Below are positions 1-12,200 of a DNA stretch of 64,000 nucleotides, one piece after another; position 1 is the stretch's first letter; every line of letters starts with the position of its first letter. Position numbers and translations under genes: made by a program. The notes beneath the pieces are model-generated. The model saw only the letters and a list, made by a program, of their open reading frames with translations. It was not told the DNA's origin and searched no databases. Source of the DNA: Lytechinus pictus (taxonomy: Eukaryota; Echinodermata; Echinoidea; Temnopleuroida; Toxopneustidae); contig NC_087245.1 of NCBI RefSeq assembly GCF_037042905.1, positions 27,468,001-27,532,000 on the forward strand. Direction: 5' to 3'.

Positions 1-490
1 AAATGACCTTTGACCTTACCATGTGACCTCCAACTGCAGCATTACATGCATGTCCCCCAGGTTCATCTACCATCCAAGTTTGGTTGAAAAGTGACTTACT
101 GTTGCGGAGTAAGGTGTCATAAGAGTTTTGCATGTAAACTTTAACGTTGACCTGAAAATGACCTTTGACCTTACCGTGTGACCTCTGACTGCAGCATAAC
201 ATGCAGGACCCCCAAGTCCATCTACCATCCAAGTTTGGTTGAAAAGTGACTTACGGTAGCGGAGTTAGGTGTCATAAGAGTCTTGCATGTAAACTTTAAC
301 GTTGACCTGAAAATGACCTTACCATGTGACCTCAGACTGCAGCATAACATGCAGGTCCCCCTAGTCCATCTACCATCCAAGTTTGGTTGAAAAGTGACTT
401 ACGGTTGCGGAGATATGTGTCATAAGGTTTGTGACGGACAGACGACATTTGGATCCCTAAGTCTCGCCTTCACCTCCGGTGGGCGAGACA
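1..490 (+). repeat. Tandem array of a DR1-containing repeat, cut by window start
   Basis: About three units of roughly 150 bp follow one another. Each contains TGACCTTTGACCTTACC or a shortened form, then ATGTGACCTC, then a block reading CATCTACCATCCAAGTTTGG. The array ends near 490 after a short GC-richer tail holding an inverted pair, GTCTCGCC and GGCGAGAC (about 454-490). The layout (tandem units closed by an inverted pair) resembles the DR1 elements described below, but the unit sequence differs, so it is a sister family. The left end lies outside the window. Confidence 0.75.
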
Positions 491-1029
491 AAATAAGATG
501 CAAAATGATTTCTACCACTGAAACATGTATTACTATCATGTACTTGCACTTGAAATTCTCGAGTTGTCTTAAAACAGCAGTTTTTCTGGCCCCTGACTGG
601 GCATAAGCCACACTGTATGAAGCTTAACCCTAAGAAGACTGGGGGGAGGGGGCTGAATCATTCTTCGCGATAAATCCACCGCTCGAAATTTCTTGACCGC
701 GTCGCTCGCTGACTTTTTACTTTCAAGTCTCGCGCAACTTTTAAGACCAAAATTGTGACCCCCTGGTACACGGTTCGGAAATTACACAACATTTCGTAAG
801 TGCATGCAGACCCAAAATTACTCAAACACGTGAATTTGTGTACAAATCCAATGCAAATAGTGTTTTTAGCCAAAATTCATAAATGTATCATTATTTTTCC
901 TTTTACTGCTTAAAATCAATTAATTTTATCTTGTTTATGGTCAAAATAAAGTCCCCAACAATTTCCATTAAAAAAACAATTTAAAAAAAAAGTCGAAAAA
1001 GAAATTTAGAAAACAATAGAGTACATAAA
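491..1029. other. Intergenic, no gene seen
   Basis: No convincing coding potential. The sequence from about 640 (AGGGGGCTGAATCATT) and the sequence ending near 2,250 (GGGGGGCTGAATAATA) share a short motif and flank the DR1 element at 1,030. The element may have landed inside an older repeat, but I cannot define that repeat's ends. Confidence 0.4.
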
Positions 1030-1983
1030 ACAAGTGGAATGCCTCTGGCCGTCTCACCTGCATCACGCGATTCAATATAGCAGCAGTGCTGATTTTGAAA
1101 ACTACTATAACTCGCACAAGATGTTCAGTGATACTTGGTTACTCTTATTTCCACGTTTTATGAACTAGACCAATACACTTATAGAGATATGATGGCAATT
1201 CAACAAATACCCCCAACGTGGCCAAAGTTCTTTGACCTTACATGACCTTTGACCTTGATCATGTGACCTGAAACTCGCACAGGATGTTCAGTGATACTTG
1301 ATTACTATTATGTCCAAGTTTTATGAACTAGACCAACACACTTTCAAATTTATGGCTGTAATTCAACAAATACCCCAATTTGGCCAAAGTTCATTGACCC
1401 TAAATGACCTTTGACCTTGATCATGTGACCTGAAACTTGCACAGGATGTTCAGTAATACTTGATTACTATTATGTCCAAGTTTCATGAATCAGATCCATA
1501 AACTTTCAAAGTTATGATGGTAATTCAACATATACCCCCAATTCGGCCAAAGTTCATTGACCCTAAATGACCTTTGACCTTGGTCATGTGACGTGAAACT
1601 CATGCAGGATGTTCAGTGATACTTGATTAACCTTATGTATAAGTTTCATGAACTAGGTCCATATATTTTCTAAGTTATGATGACATTTCAAAAACTTAAC
1701 CTTAGGTTAAGATTTTGATGTTGATTCCCCCAACATGGTCTAAGTTCATTGACCCTAAATGACCTTTGACCTTGGTCATGTGACATGAAACTCAGGCAGG
1801 ATGTTCAGTAATACTTGATTAACCTTATGGCCAAGTTTCATGAACTAGGTCCATATACTTTCTAAGTTATGCTGTCATTTCAAAAACTTAACCTCAGGTT
1901 AAGATTTGGTGTTGACGCCGCCGCCGTCGCCGTCGGAAAAGCGGCGCCTATAGTCTCACTCTGCTATGCAGGTGAGACAAAAA
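1030..1983 (-). mobile_element. DR1-array non-autonomous element, copy 1
   Basis: It begins ACAAGTGGAATGCC, is followed by GTCTCACCTGCATCACGCG, and ends CTATGCAGGTGAGACAAAA. The 13-mer GTCTCACCTGCAT near one end is exactly inverted near the other. The interior is four to five tandem units of about 165-190 bp, each with TGACCTTTGACCT, a GTGAC motif, 'GATGTTCAGT.ATACTTGATTA' and 'TTTCATGAACTAGGTCCATA'-like blocks. Near one end lies a GCC/GTC triplet run before GCGGCGCCTATAG. There is no open reading frame. The same element occurs at 8,864, 28,525, 34,600 and 52,256. Strand is set relative to those last three copies. Confidence 0.85.
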
Positions 1984-2679
1984 TGAATGTTTTTTTGAAA
2001 TTTTTGAAAAATAAATTTGATCAGATGCCTATCTTGAGTATGTAAAACAAAAATTAGCATTTTAGGGGCATTACTTTATTAATTAAAACAAACTTATGAT
2101 TTTAGGCATAAATTAGCATAATTAATGAGCAATGAGATTTTTCGCAGAATTTGATATTACAGTTTTGTAGATGCCATGGGTAACGCGCATGCCAATTTTC
2201 GTCGCGATCGATGGCCGAGATCATAAGGGGGGGCTGAATAATAACATTTTGTACATGACGGAGGATTCCAGTCACAAACCATCTGTTATTTGCGAAAAAT
2301 GTCTTATTAGGGAATTTCGAACGTATGTCTGACCATCACGTTTGAGGAAACATCCTGAAATGATTTGTCACAGTTTTCTAGTTTATCTAATTATGGTGAA
2401 TAAGAAAATATGTATTTGGTAGTTTGAATTAGGCCTAAATACATGTATATACAGCTGTAATGCCCTCAATTGCCATTCCATGGTGTGAAGTGAGGTTAAA
2501 ATTGAGAAATGGGGATCAGACATTCATGTATAAAAATCATAAAGGTCAAGCATTTCTTGGAATTTCCCATTAGTAAAAATAATGACAAGAGAGAACACTG
2601 AAATAAGTATGAAAATGTTTTTATTTTCATAAACATGTAGAAGAATCATCATCATTCATCACAATATCAATATTCCATG
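1984..2679. other. Intergenic, no gene seen
   Basis: AT-rich sequence with no splice-supported coding segment. A block around 2,140-2,240 (GCGCATGCCAATTTTCGTCG and neighbours) has the look of an older interspersed repeat but has no second copy in this window. Confidence 0.4.
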
Positions 2680-3712
2680 TTAACTTGGCATCCATTCTCC
2701 CAATATTAAATTCCAGTGACCATGTACAAATGAATTATAAAGGATCATACTTTGGCTTAATAACGATTCTCCTTCGCAGACATAAGATGTGGACATTTGT
2801 TGTGCATATAAAGTGGAATACATGGCAGTTTGAGGTACTGGAAGCTGAAAAAATTTGTTAATAATAACCACATAATAACATACCCTAGTTATAACAAATT
2901 CATTTCGTTGGTTGACTTTTTTTTTTGCCCTAATGAAACATGATTTATTTGCTTTTTTGCAGTAAGAAGTTATACAGATCCTACATTCAGATCTACTTAT
3001 AGTTTCACACTTTATTTTCTACACGCTGATTTCAATCAAAAATACAAATTTTCACATTGATTGGTGATGGTAACTTTGCCAGACCATGGAAACCTTGATT
3101 CTGGTCAGCTTCTGAGCCCTGTTACCATAAGTTCCCATAAACCCAAGGCCTGTATGAAACGGGCCCGAGGAGTGTTTCATGAAAGGACTTGTCGGACGCT
3201 TTATCCGAAAAATCCTGATTCGTCCGACTGTCTCCATAGTAACATTGCTTCTCAAAACCAATCAAAATCAAGGAAAGTTGTCAGGTCTGACATCTCGTCT
3301 GACAAAAATGTTCATGAAATGCGCCTGAATGCAGCGATGCCACTTTTCAGACTTTTCTAGCCTATCGACCAGGAGGGTGTTTCATAAAGCTGTTCGTAAG
3401 TTAAGAGTGACTTTAAGAACAACTGGTGAACCTTTCTTACGCACTTAACCAAATCGCCAATGAATATACCATTTACCACAAGAAAGGATCACCAGTCGTT
3501 CTTAAAGTCGCTCTTAACTTACGAACAGCTTTATGAAACACCCACCAGCAGTATATTGATTGTTCTGCTATTAATCTCCTTGCATTCAAGCACAGATCAG
3601 TAATAGAATGTATACTAGTCACCTTTGTGTGAGGTGGAGTAGCAGTCTCTTGCCATATATCATGAAATTTTTTCTTCCCTTTTTCGGACATTTTACAAAA
3701 CTGACTCGTATC
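2680..3712 (-). CDS. Putative 3' end of an unrecognised gene (two candidate exons)
   Basis: Two minus-strand segments could be consecutive exons. Exon A (3623..3712, 30 codons) ends at a GTGACT donor in phase 0. Exon B (2680..2844) follows a TTTTTTCAG acceptor, opens in phase 0 and runs 54 codons to TAA. Exon B encodes a well-mixed, protein-like sequence ending in ..GHWNLILGEWMPS. Exon A is lysine-rich (EKGKKKFHDIWQ). I do not recognise the family. No upstream exon could be found between 3,713 and the end of the MPV17-like gene, and the intron holds two small MITEs. Chance open frames of this size occur, so treat this as a hypothesis supported only by matching splice phase and composition. 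Confidence 0.3.
3169..3326 (-). mobile_element. Small MITE, GTCGGACAAG family
   Basis: Ends are imperfect inverted repeats: GGAGTGTTTCATGAAAGGAC on the left and GACAAAAATGTTCATGAAAT on the right. The interior contains CCATAGTAAC and CCAATCAAAATCAAGGAAAG. The same sequence in the other orientation is at 17,493 and 37,469, and a short piece is at about 16,330-16,365. Non-coding. Confidence 0.75.
3375..3543. mobile_element. Palindromic MITE with long terminal inverted repeats
   Basis: The left arm GGGTGTTTCATAAAGCTGTT continues for about 50 bp through CGTAAGTTAAGAG and is mirrored by the right arm ending CTTATGAAACACCC-like sequence. About 60 bp of unique sequence separates the arms. It is short, non-coding and able to fold almost completely, as expected for a MITE. 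Confidence 0.8.
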
Positions 3713-5477
3713 CTCAAGACATGACAAAAAATTGAGATAAAGGTTGCTGTCTTGCTGTCTAGATAAATGAGGATATTAAGTTTTGAGAGATAATAGCCGT
3801 ATTCTGAAGTCTGTTTAACTCTGGCCAAGGTCTAAATCTGCTAAATGATTTTTAGGTTTCTTTCTCCATGTTTGGAAAAAAAAAAATTATGTATTATTCC
3901 CAGAGTGAATTGAGCACCAAAATTGCTGACAAATCAAATTTTTAGGGTTAAAGATTTGTCAATTGTTTTATATGTCATAATTGGCTACCCACAATTAAAC
4001 AAAACAATTTGACCAGAGTTTAAATCAAACTCATGTTTGGACCAATGTGAGCAGTGACAAGACAACCTTCAAACATGGTTTTAGATGGCTTGAAACACAT
4101 TTAATGCAAAAAGCAAAAAACCCATCATTTTCCATAGCTGTGATTGATGAATACTTCAGTATAAAGACTAGCATAAGAATTAGGCAAGATTTTTTTTGGA
4201 GAAAAAATCGTATATCATAAAATAATTTTCAAAAACCTAAAATATCACATTTCTTATTTTATTATAGATACATGTACACATGTATAACACTGAGCAGAAT
4301 GATCAGTACATGAACAAGAAGAATGTCTCACCAGTTATTTAAATCAATTTAAATAAGATAAATACAATCTGTATTTTTTTTGTTGAAAATTTTACTCCAG
4401 TCTTTAGATCTCGGTGGCTGAGGTCTGAAAGTCTAAAATAGCTCAGTTAAAATGGGGTTAAGCCCCACATGTGATGTATAATACAAAGCCTGAAGAATAG
4501 CATATCTGCTGTAATTACCCTGTGCAGTAAAGTGAGACATGATGCCTGTTTCTGTCAAAATTTACAGCAAGGGGGTCAGTTGGGTAAAATTCATGATTAC
4601 CAAGCAAAAGCGTTTCTCATTATTATTTTTTTTTTAATATTTGATAACTATTGGAGCTTTGTAGTATCCTAACAAATTATTAGAAACATTGTTAAGAAGG
4701 CTTTTTAGTATGATACATATTAATAAATATCAAAAATATTATGTTCATTGCACAATTAAAAATAAAACATGTTTGAAATAAAAACCATTAATAAGATCTT
4801 AATGATGATATGAGTAATACAAGAGGTGATATAAAAATATGAATTTACAATGTGAACACCATCATAACCTCGGCAGGTATAAAACCATACATGCATGCAA
4901 GTCATGTAAAATATGTGATCAGAATAAACTTATATACATGTACATAACATTTACCAGTGAATAGTAGTACACAAACTCATTTCACACACATCACTCATTA
5001 CATGTTCATGTACACATAAATTGTAAGCCTCAAATTTGCATATTTGCTGATTTTGTATTATACAAGGAATGTTCTTGTACAAAAATATCCAATGCTGTAT
5101 GTCTATAAAAATCATTCAAATTCAGCATTCCGTTTAATACTACATACATGTACAGTACATGGGACTTTTTTAATCACCCCCCTTTTTTTCTCTTTTGATT
5201 AATTTTTTTCTTTGATTTTCTGGGACTAATGGACTACTTTGCAGAAACTACTAACCAAATCTAGAACATTGGATATACATTAACACTGCAGTCAATGGGG
5301 AGTTTCCGGGGCTCGTTTGAGCATTTTAGGGGGCAATTGCCCAGTGTATTCTTTTCTCTGTTGCTCATGGTGATTTACATGTACATATAATTGTCAGGAT
5401 TAGTAACATAGATTTCAACAGAGATGATAACCAAAATATCATAATTGCCATTTACCGTTAATACATGAAGAATCAAT
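3713..5477. other. Intergenic, no gene seen
   Basis: AT-rich with many ACATGTA repeats of low complexity. One minus-strand stretch near 4,435-4,550 can be read as a short peptide after a TTTTGACAG acceptor, but no good donor closes it, so it is not called. Confidence 0.4.
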
Positions 5478-5762
5478 AATAATTATAAAAATAGGCATTT
5501 GTACAGCGCCATTTATCTAGAAACAATCTATTGCGAGGCACATTGTTATCATTATTATTACCCCGACTTTAGCTTGAGCTGCCTTTCAGCGCTCGTGCAT
5601 TCAAGGAATTCATCCTGCCAGGTACCCATTCACCACACCTGGGTCAAGTGCAGCACAGTGTAGATAAAATTTCTTGCTGAAGGAAAACACGACATGGCTA
5701 GGATTCAAACCCACGACCCTCTGTTTGAAAGGCGAGAGTCAGTACCACTAGACCATGACATG
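5478..5762 (-). mobile_element. tRNA-derived SINE
   Basis: Read on the minus strand, it starts with a polymerase III promoter: A box TGGTCTAGTGG (5745-5755) and B box GGTTTGAATCC (5701-5711), spaced as in a tRNA. A body containing TTTTCCTTCAGCAAGAAATT follows, then a tail with GGCGCTGTACAAATGCCTAT and AATTATTATTG-like sequence. A related plus-strand copy is at 11,560, and 3' parts are at 41,610 and 43,960. Confidence 0.85.
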
Positions 5763-6277
5763 ACAATAATTCAAGAACTTGTAAAATGACAAAATATTTA
5801 CTAAAAAGTCTCGTAGTACACCTAAAATACTATTACTTTGTGTATGGTCCCATTGTACAATACAGGACAACAAAAAGTGATAACTCTCTTCATCAATGGA
5901 GATGACACATGTATAATTGGGGCACCACACCACTGCCCTTTCCAAATCTGAGTGCAGGAACAGGCAATTAGTCAAAAGTCTGTGTTGTATCATTCGCAGG
6001 AATTATGTAATTAAAGTGCAATACATCTTTCCATTGCAGCTTTCCAGCATTTTCTATTATTGTCCATCATGAAATGTGAAGTTATAAGTGAAGATATGTA
6101 CTGAGAATCCACCTGCAGCATTCCTGCCGGAAAAACGAGGTTCTGCATTTTTACAAGGCTCCTTAAAACCCTCAACCCTGAAACATGGCATATATCAGTA
6201 CATATTGGTAGTACATTTATATCGTATTTCATCACCATGCAGCATTAGAGTAGGTGCAGATAGGTCTATGGTAATTA

Positions 6278-9200
6278 TTAAGAGATTGGTGTCTTGTCTA
6301 TACTTCTCTTGGCATTCGCTTTCCAGCTTAAATAGGTATTCCACATCACTGAGACCACATTGACAACCAGAACTCTGCAAATGATCATCAAGAAACAAAG
6401 AGAATCGTGGGTAATATTTTGTCTAGACGTAAACCTTAACTCTTTATCCCCTTTTTAAACTATAAAATGTATTACTTTATTTTGTGCTACATATGTTGGG
6501 CTCTAATTCACAAGTATTGCTTTCTAGGGGTCGAAACCTTTCATATTTTGTATTGCATAATTTGTTAACTATTTTGTTTGTATTTTATTTGATTTTTTTA
6601 TGATTGGTTATTATTCAATTGAAAACTTAAAACCTTCCCCAAACCTGTCCAATATACATTTCTGATATTTTTCAGCACAAACCATGGTGTGTAAAAAAAT
6701 AAACATAGCACAGCTATCTGAAGTGTATGCTATGTGCTTGCGATAAAACAGGGATTGTATACTGTGTTGTTTCTAATTTGAGACAAAGCAAGTTGGAACT
6801 TATGTTAGAATGGTCTCATGATACCAATGAAACATTTTACTATGTCAATAAGGGGTTGTTTCTACAGACTATGTAGCAGTACATATATGCATGATCATGA
6901 ATTACATGCTATTCCAAACCTGATTTGGGTATATTTGGAAACCTTGTCCTTGATGTATACAGGCTGCAACCTGTCTTTGCTAGCTGTGACATTCGATCCA
7001 ATTTCAAATCAATTCATATCTCTAAATTTTCTTTTTCATCCACTGAAAATCCATATTGAAATTTTACGAGAGCCACCCACTAGTAGTAAGAATACATACA
7101 TGTAAAACATATATAATAATTTTGTTTCCAATTTAAAGAGAAAAAGGCATATGTATACTGTACATTAGAAATGAAAACATTCATATTATGGGAATAATAG
7201 AAAAACATATAAAATATAACATAATATCTCCAATAAAACAGATTTTCAAAGAAAAAGGACTAAATATTTACAGGCCTTGAATTTCGATATTTTTTACAGG
7301 GCAAAGCCACTTTTCAAAAGGGCACATTTTTATATTACTGCACAAATGGGGAAAATTAAAAAGGGCCCCAAAATAATTCAAGACCAGTTAACGGAACATT
7401 GCCAATCAGTAGTTGCCCTAGGATGAATTTAAGTCCCGTTATTAGCAGCATTACCCAAGTACCCAAATTTTGACATTAGATCCAACAGATATGGATTTTA
7501 AAAAATCAAAATCTTTTTAAATACCTGTGTAGAAGTGGAACATAGTAAAAGTTGACTAGTTGTACTGCTGGCCAGATCTGCATGAGAGAAAAGAGACGTG
7601 AAAGCGAGTTATAAAAAAATATGTAAATCAGCCAAAAGAGTGAAATATATTCCCATGGTAATCTCTTCTAGGGCAAACTGTACAAAAGCATTAAACCAAC
7701 CAGAAACTGGACCATTTTATTGTGACTGTGTAGTGACCTTTAATTTTAATGAAAAAAACATTCATTTAACTAATTCTTGCTTTCTTTAAATTCCAGTTTT
7801 CATGTGGCACCAACATTTCTTTTCAATGAAATGAGAGCAATTTTTTTAATAGTTTGTACTGAAAGTTTACCAAGTCTTCATGGTATCATCACATAACACC
7901 TTAATTAAAAAAAATGTATTTCTATACGGATTGGTATTAAGTGCAAGTACTGTACATAAATTTGTAGTTACATGTATCTAAAATTGACTTGAATTTGACT
8001 GTAGTACCATCACATTCTGAAAAAGAGGCAACTTTGTATGAATACTCAACAACAGTCAACCTTTTTCCAACCTGTAAATTTCAACTGAATTTAGCTGGTA
8101 TGATTTCTTTAACACAGAGAAAATGATAATGCCTCGCCACTTATAACTGAACAGTTCAGTACATATACATGAAGCTTAATCCCTCAGTACTCTGGCAAAG
8201 AATAGATGAGCCTTTCTAATCTCAATCATGCATGAATCTAGGAGACTTTATTGGTATTGCATAATCCTAATACTTGCTTAGTCATGAACTACTTCTCTTT
8301 ATTATGATGCATGATAAACCTACATGTAATGTAACTTGGGACATTTATACCAAATAATAATAATAATCCGCTTTTATATATAAAATACATACCATGAGTC
8401 CCTTCATAAAGGTGCTTGGTATATCCTGCAAGCAAATAATATAAAATCAAAAGGATTACAAAAATTAATGTATCAATTATTTTGTAAGATGATTTTAATA
8501 ATTAAATACAAATTCCGAAATACACTACTAGCACCAAAAATGTGTAAAGCCACCCTAGTACACCCACCCCCTTCCAATATCATGGCAACCAGACATGCCA
8601 ACCTCTGGGAATTAGAAACTTTACGATGATCTAAAATAAATGCATTTTCCACCCCAAAACTGTACCTTCTAGTGGCTCTAAAGTGGCCTTTGACGAAGTG
8701 GCTTTGACTTTTTGACCTTGGCCTGGGCACTTGGAATTGAATTAATTCAATTGCCACATGTCTCATGGAAGTTTTATAGAGACATCTTTCCTTCATATTT
8801 CCCCAAAAATTGATATTTATTAAGAAACACCGCAATGCTTTCATTTGGTTGAAGAATGTAATATGACAAGTGGAATCCCTCTGGCGGTCTCACCTGCATC
8901 ACGCGATTCAATATAGCAGCAGTGAAAACTACTATAAAATAATTATTCACAAAAAACACTATTCATACAATGATACAATACTACGCTCATTGATATTTGA
9001 CCTTGATCATGTGACCTAAAACTTGTCAGTGATACTTGATCACCCCTATATATCCACATTTTATACACTATATCCATAGACTTTGAAAGTTATGACAGCA
9101 ATCTAATAATTACCTCTAAAATTGCCAAAGTTCAATGACCTTTGACTTTCGTCGAAAGTGACCTGAAACTCGCACGAGATGTTCAGTGATACTTGATGAC

Positions 9201-12200
9201 TCTTATGTCCAAGTTTCATGAATCAGATCCATAAACTTTCAAAGTTATGGTAATTCAACAGATACCCCCATTGTGGCCAAAGTTCATTGACCTTTGACTT
9301 TCTTCATGTGACCTGAAACTCGCACAAGATGTTCAGTGATACTTGATGACTCTTATGTCCAAGTTTCATGAATCAGATCCATAAACTTTCAAAGTTATGA
9401 TGGTAATTCAACAGATACCCCCAATTTGGCCAAAGTTCATTGACCCAAAATGACCTTTGACCTTGGTCATGTCATGTGAAACTCAAGCAGGATGTTCAGT
9501 AATACTTGATTAACCTTATGTCAAAGTTTCATGAACTAGGTCCATATATTTTCTAGGTTATGACATTTCAAAAACTTAACCTTAGGTTAAGATTTTGATG
9601 TTGATTCCCCCAACATGGTCTAAGTTCATTGACCCTAAATGACCTTTGACCTTGGTCATGTGACCTGAAACTAAGGCAGGATGTTTACTAATACTTGATT
9701 AACCTTATGGCCAAGTTTCATGAACTAGGTCCATATACTTTCTAAGTTATACTGTCATTTCAAAAACTTCACCTTCGGTTAAGATTTGGTGTTGACGCCG
9801 CCGCTGTCGGAAAAGCGGCGCCTATAGTCTCACTCTGCTTCGCAGGTAAGACAAAAATGTAATAATTGGAATGAAAGTATTGATCCGATACATAAAAAAA
9901 AAAATCACTTCCCAAAATATGAAATTTTAGCATCCTTTCTTTTCTCTTCCCCAAATATGCCAATCACTGGCTAAATTAAAGCAGTAAATCTATTGCTCAA
10001 GGGGGGTGAACTATTGTGTCACTCCCTTCCCTATTGAATAGCATAACATCATGTATTTACACCCATGTCAGATAATTTGACATCTGTTAGCCTATAGACA
10101 AATGAAAATACCATATATCATTACAAATACTCCTTACAAAATATATAAAGATTTCCCTTCATTATTATTTGTGTTAAATAAAATGCCAGTTATGGCAGTG
10201 ATCTGAAAATTATCTTGAACACAATCCAATGAGATGGCATTCAAAGTGATTTAAGAAATACTGTATGATTCTAGAAGTAAATAGGTCATTGTTGAGAAGT
10301 CGACAAGATAATCATGGCATTCCAGCAAGCCTATGGGTCTTTCCCTAGCAAAATAATATTGCACTGTCCCACATGTGCTTATCTGGTGATTCTCAGTGTG
10401 ATCATTTTGAAGCTTTAGATTACATGATTGTATTAAAATAAACCAGATCTAGATCTATCATGATATGGTGACAAATAACCTTCATTCTAAAGACTTTTCA
10501 TGAAATCATTGTTTGCTGCAACTACTCTCCTTTAGATTTAAAGGGATATCAAATTATATGAAATTTATTACTTTATCAGGTATGAAAGAAGGTACACTGA
10601 CCCGTTTTAAAATGGCAGGGAGTTCTTCGAGCTTCTTCCCCGTCGTTAATGCAACAGTTGAGAAATAAATCATGAGAAAGTTTGGTCCAAATAGAGTCTG
10701 TAAAATGGAAAAAAAATCAACAATTTATGATAGAATAACATAAAAAAAGAATAATAGTTTATTTAATGGATATGTGGACTCTTTGGAATTATGTAATAAA
10801 ATATATAAATCATGATTTCAATCAGCCAACCCTGGTCATTTACAAAGCATGAATCAATACACATACCCACAAGTGCTTGTCTGTGTTTGAGAATTTATCC
10901 ATAACTGGCTTCGAGATAGATTTCATATTTCACAGCATTTGTACACATGTATATCAGAATGTACTAGCTTTAGATCTGTTTAATATTTAAAGTAACTTTG
11001 GTCTAAAGGACTAGCAAAATATTATTCACTGCGACTCCTCACGATTGGTTTTTAAAAATACAAGGCTATTAAATTACACCAAATAAATGTGAATCATTGG
11101 CAATTTGGACTCTACACTTACAGTTTAAATTTTTACTCTATGCACTATAAACAAAAACAGCAGAAATTAGTTTGACGTACTATCTTTTTAAAATTCCATA
11201 CAGAATCTGCATGTTATTTACTTTACAAAATTTACATTAATAAGAAACTAAAATAGAAACATGTTTATTTCATGTTATCATTGTACAGGTTATATTATAA
11301 AACAAAACGTTCATGTCAAGAGAATGAAGTTTATTAATAAAAAACAAAGATAGGAGATGGAAGTTGACTTACCTGATCAGTTATCACCTTCCATAATGGT
11401 GTAAACTTTCCGGAACCTGGAAACAGTCTGTTTAGAGTTTTATACCAAGCAAACAAAGCCGGACCCTGAAGTAAAAATATACATCTTTATGATTATTTCA
11501 ATGCCTTGTTCTTATGTAGCATTACAATTGTCCCCACTTTAAAATACTGGGAAAAATTGAATGGTGGGTTTTTGTGGGCACATCATCATCTGGTGGTTGT
11601 CCGTCAAATAGAAGGTTGTAGGTTTTAATCCCAGCCACGGCATGTGGAGTCCCAACCACGCCCACGGCATATTTTCCTTCAGCAAGAAATTGATCCACAA
11701 TGTGCTGCACTCAACTCAGGCGAGGTGAATGTAGATGTGAATGAGTACCCAGCATGATTGTTTCCTTATTAATGCACTTGAAATGACAACTCAAGCTAAA
11801 GCTGGGGTAATAATGTCTTTTTGGAATAATATTTTGGCATAGATGCTGTTTTATAAATCTTCATCATTAGTATGGTCTTCAAAATGTTTGACTTTAATCA
11901 TTAGGTATAGTATCTTCTTAAAAATATCATTAAGATCATTGGAAGTGGTGAAGTCAAGAAATATATCAAAGTTCTTTTCCTGAAGGCAAAGTAATCAACT
12001 CCAATGTTGCACCTTTTCTGGGACACCTAGTATACACATCAACACTTGAATAAAATAAATTTTGTTTAGAGCTGAATAAACAAAAACTTGTTTCATTGGT
12101 CCTGAGCTTTTGGCCTAGGAAAATACAACACATATGACCCCTCCCTCAGCTGAATTTTTAGGGGGCACATTATTTTCTTGTGAATAAAATGCTTTAAGAA

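Noticed and set aside
4435..4550. Short minus-strand peptide after a TTTTGACAG acceptor (reads GNYSRYAILQALYYTSHVG)
   Set aside because: It looks protein-like but no convincing donor closes it and it cannot be joined in phase to the exons at 3,623 or 2,680.
5748..5993. Minus-strand open frame with CPNYTC and EESYHFLLSC, resembling the Cys-His tail of some LINE proteins
   Set aside because: The resemblance is short, the frame overlaps a SINE at one end, and no reverse transcriptase sequence adjoins it.
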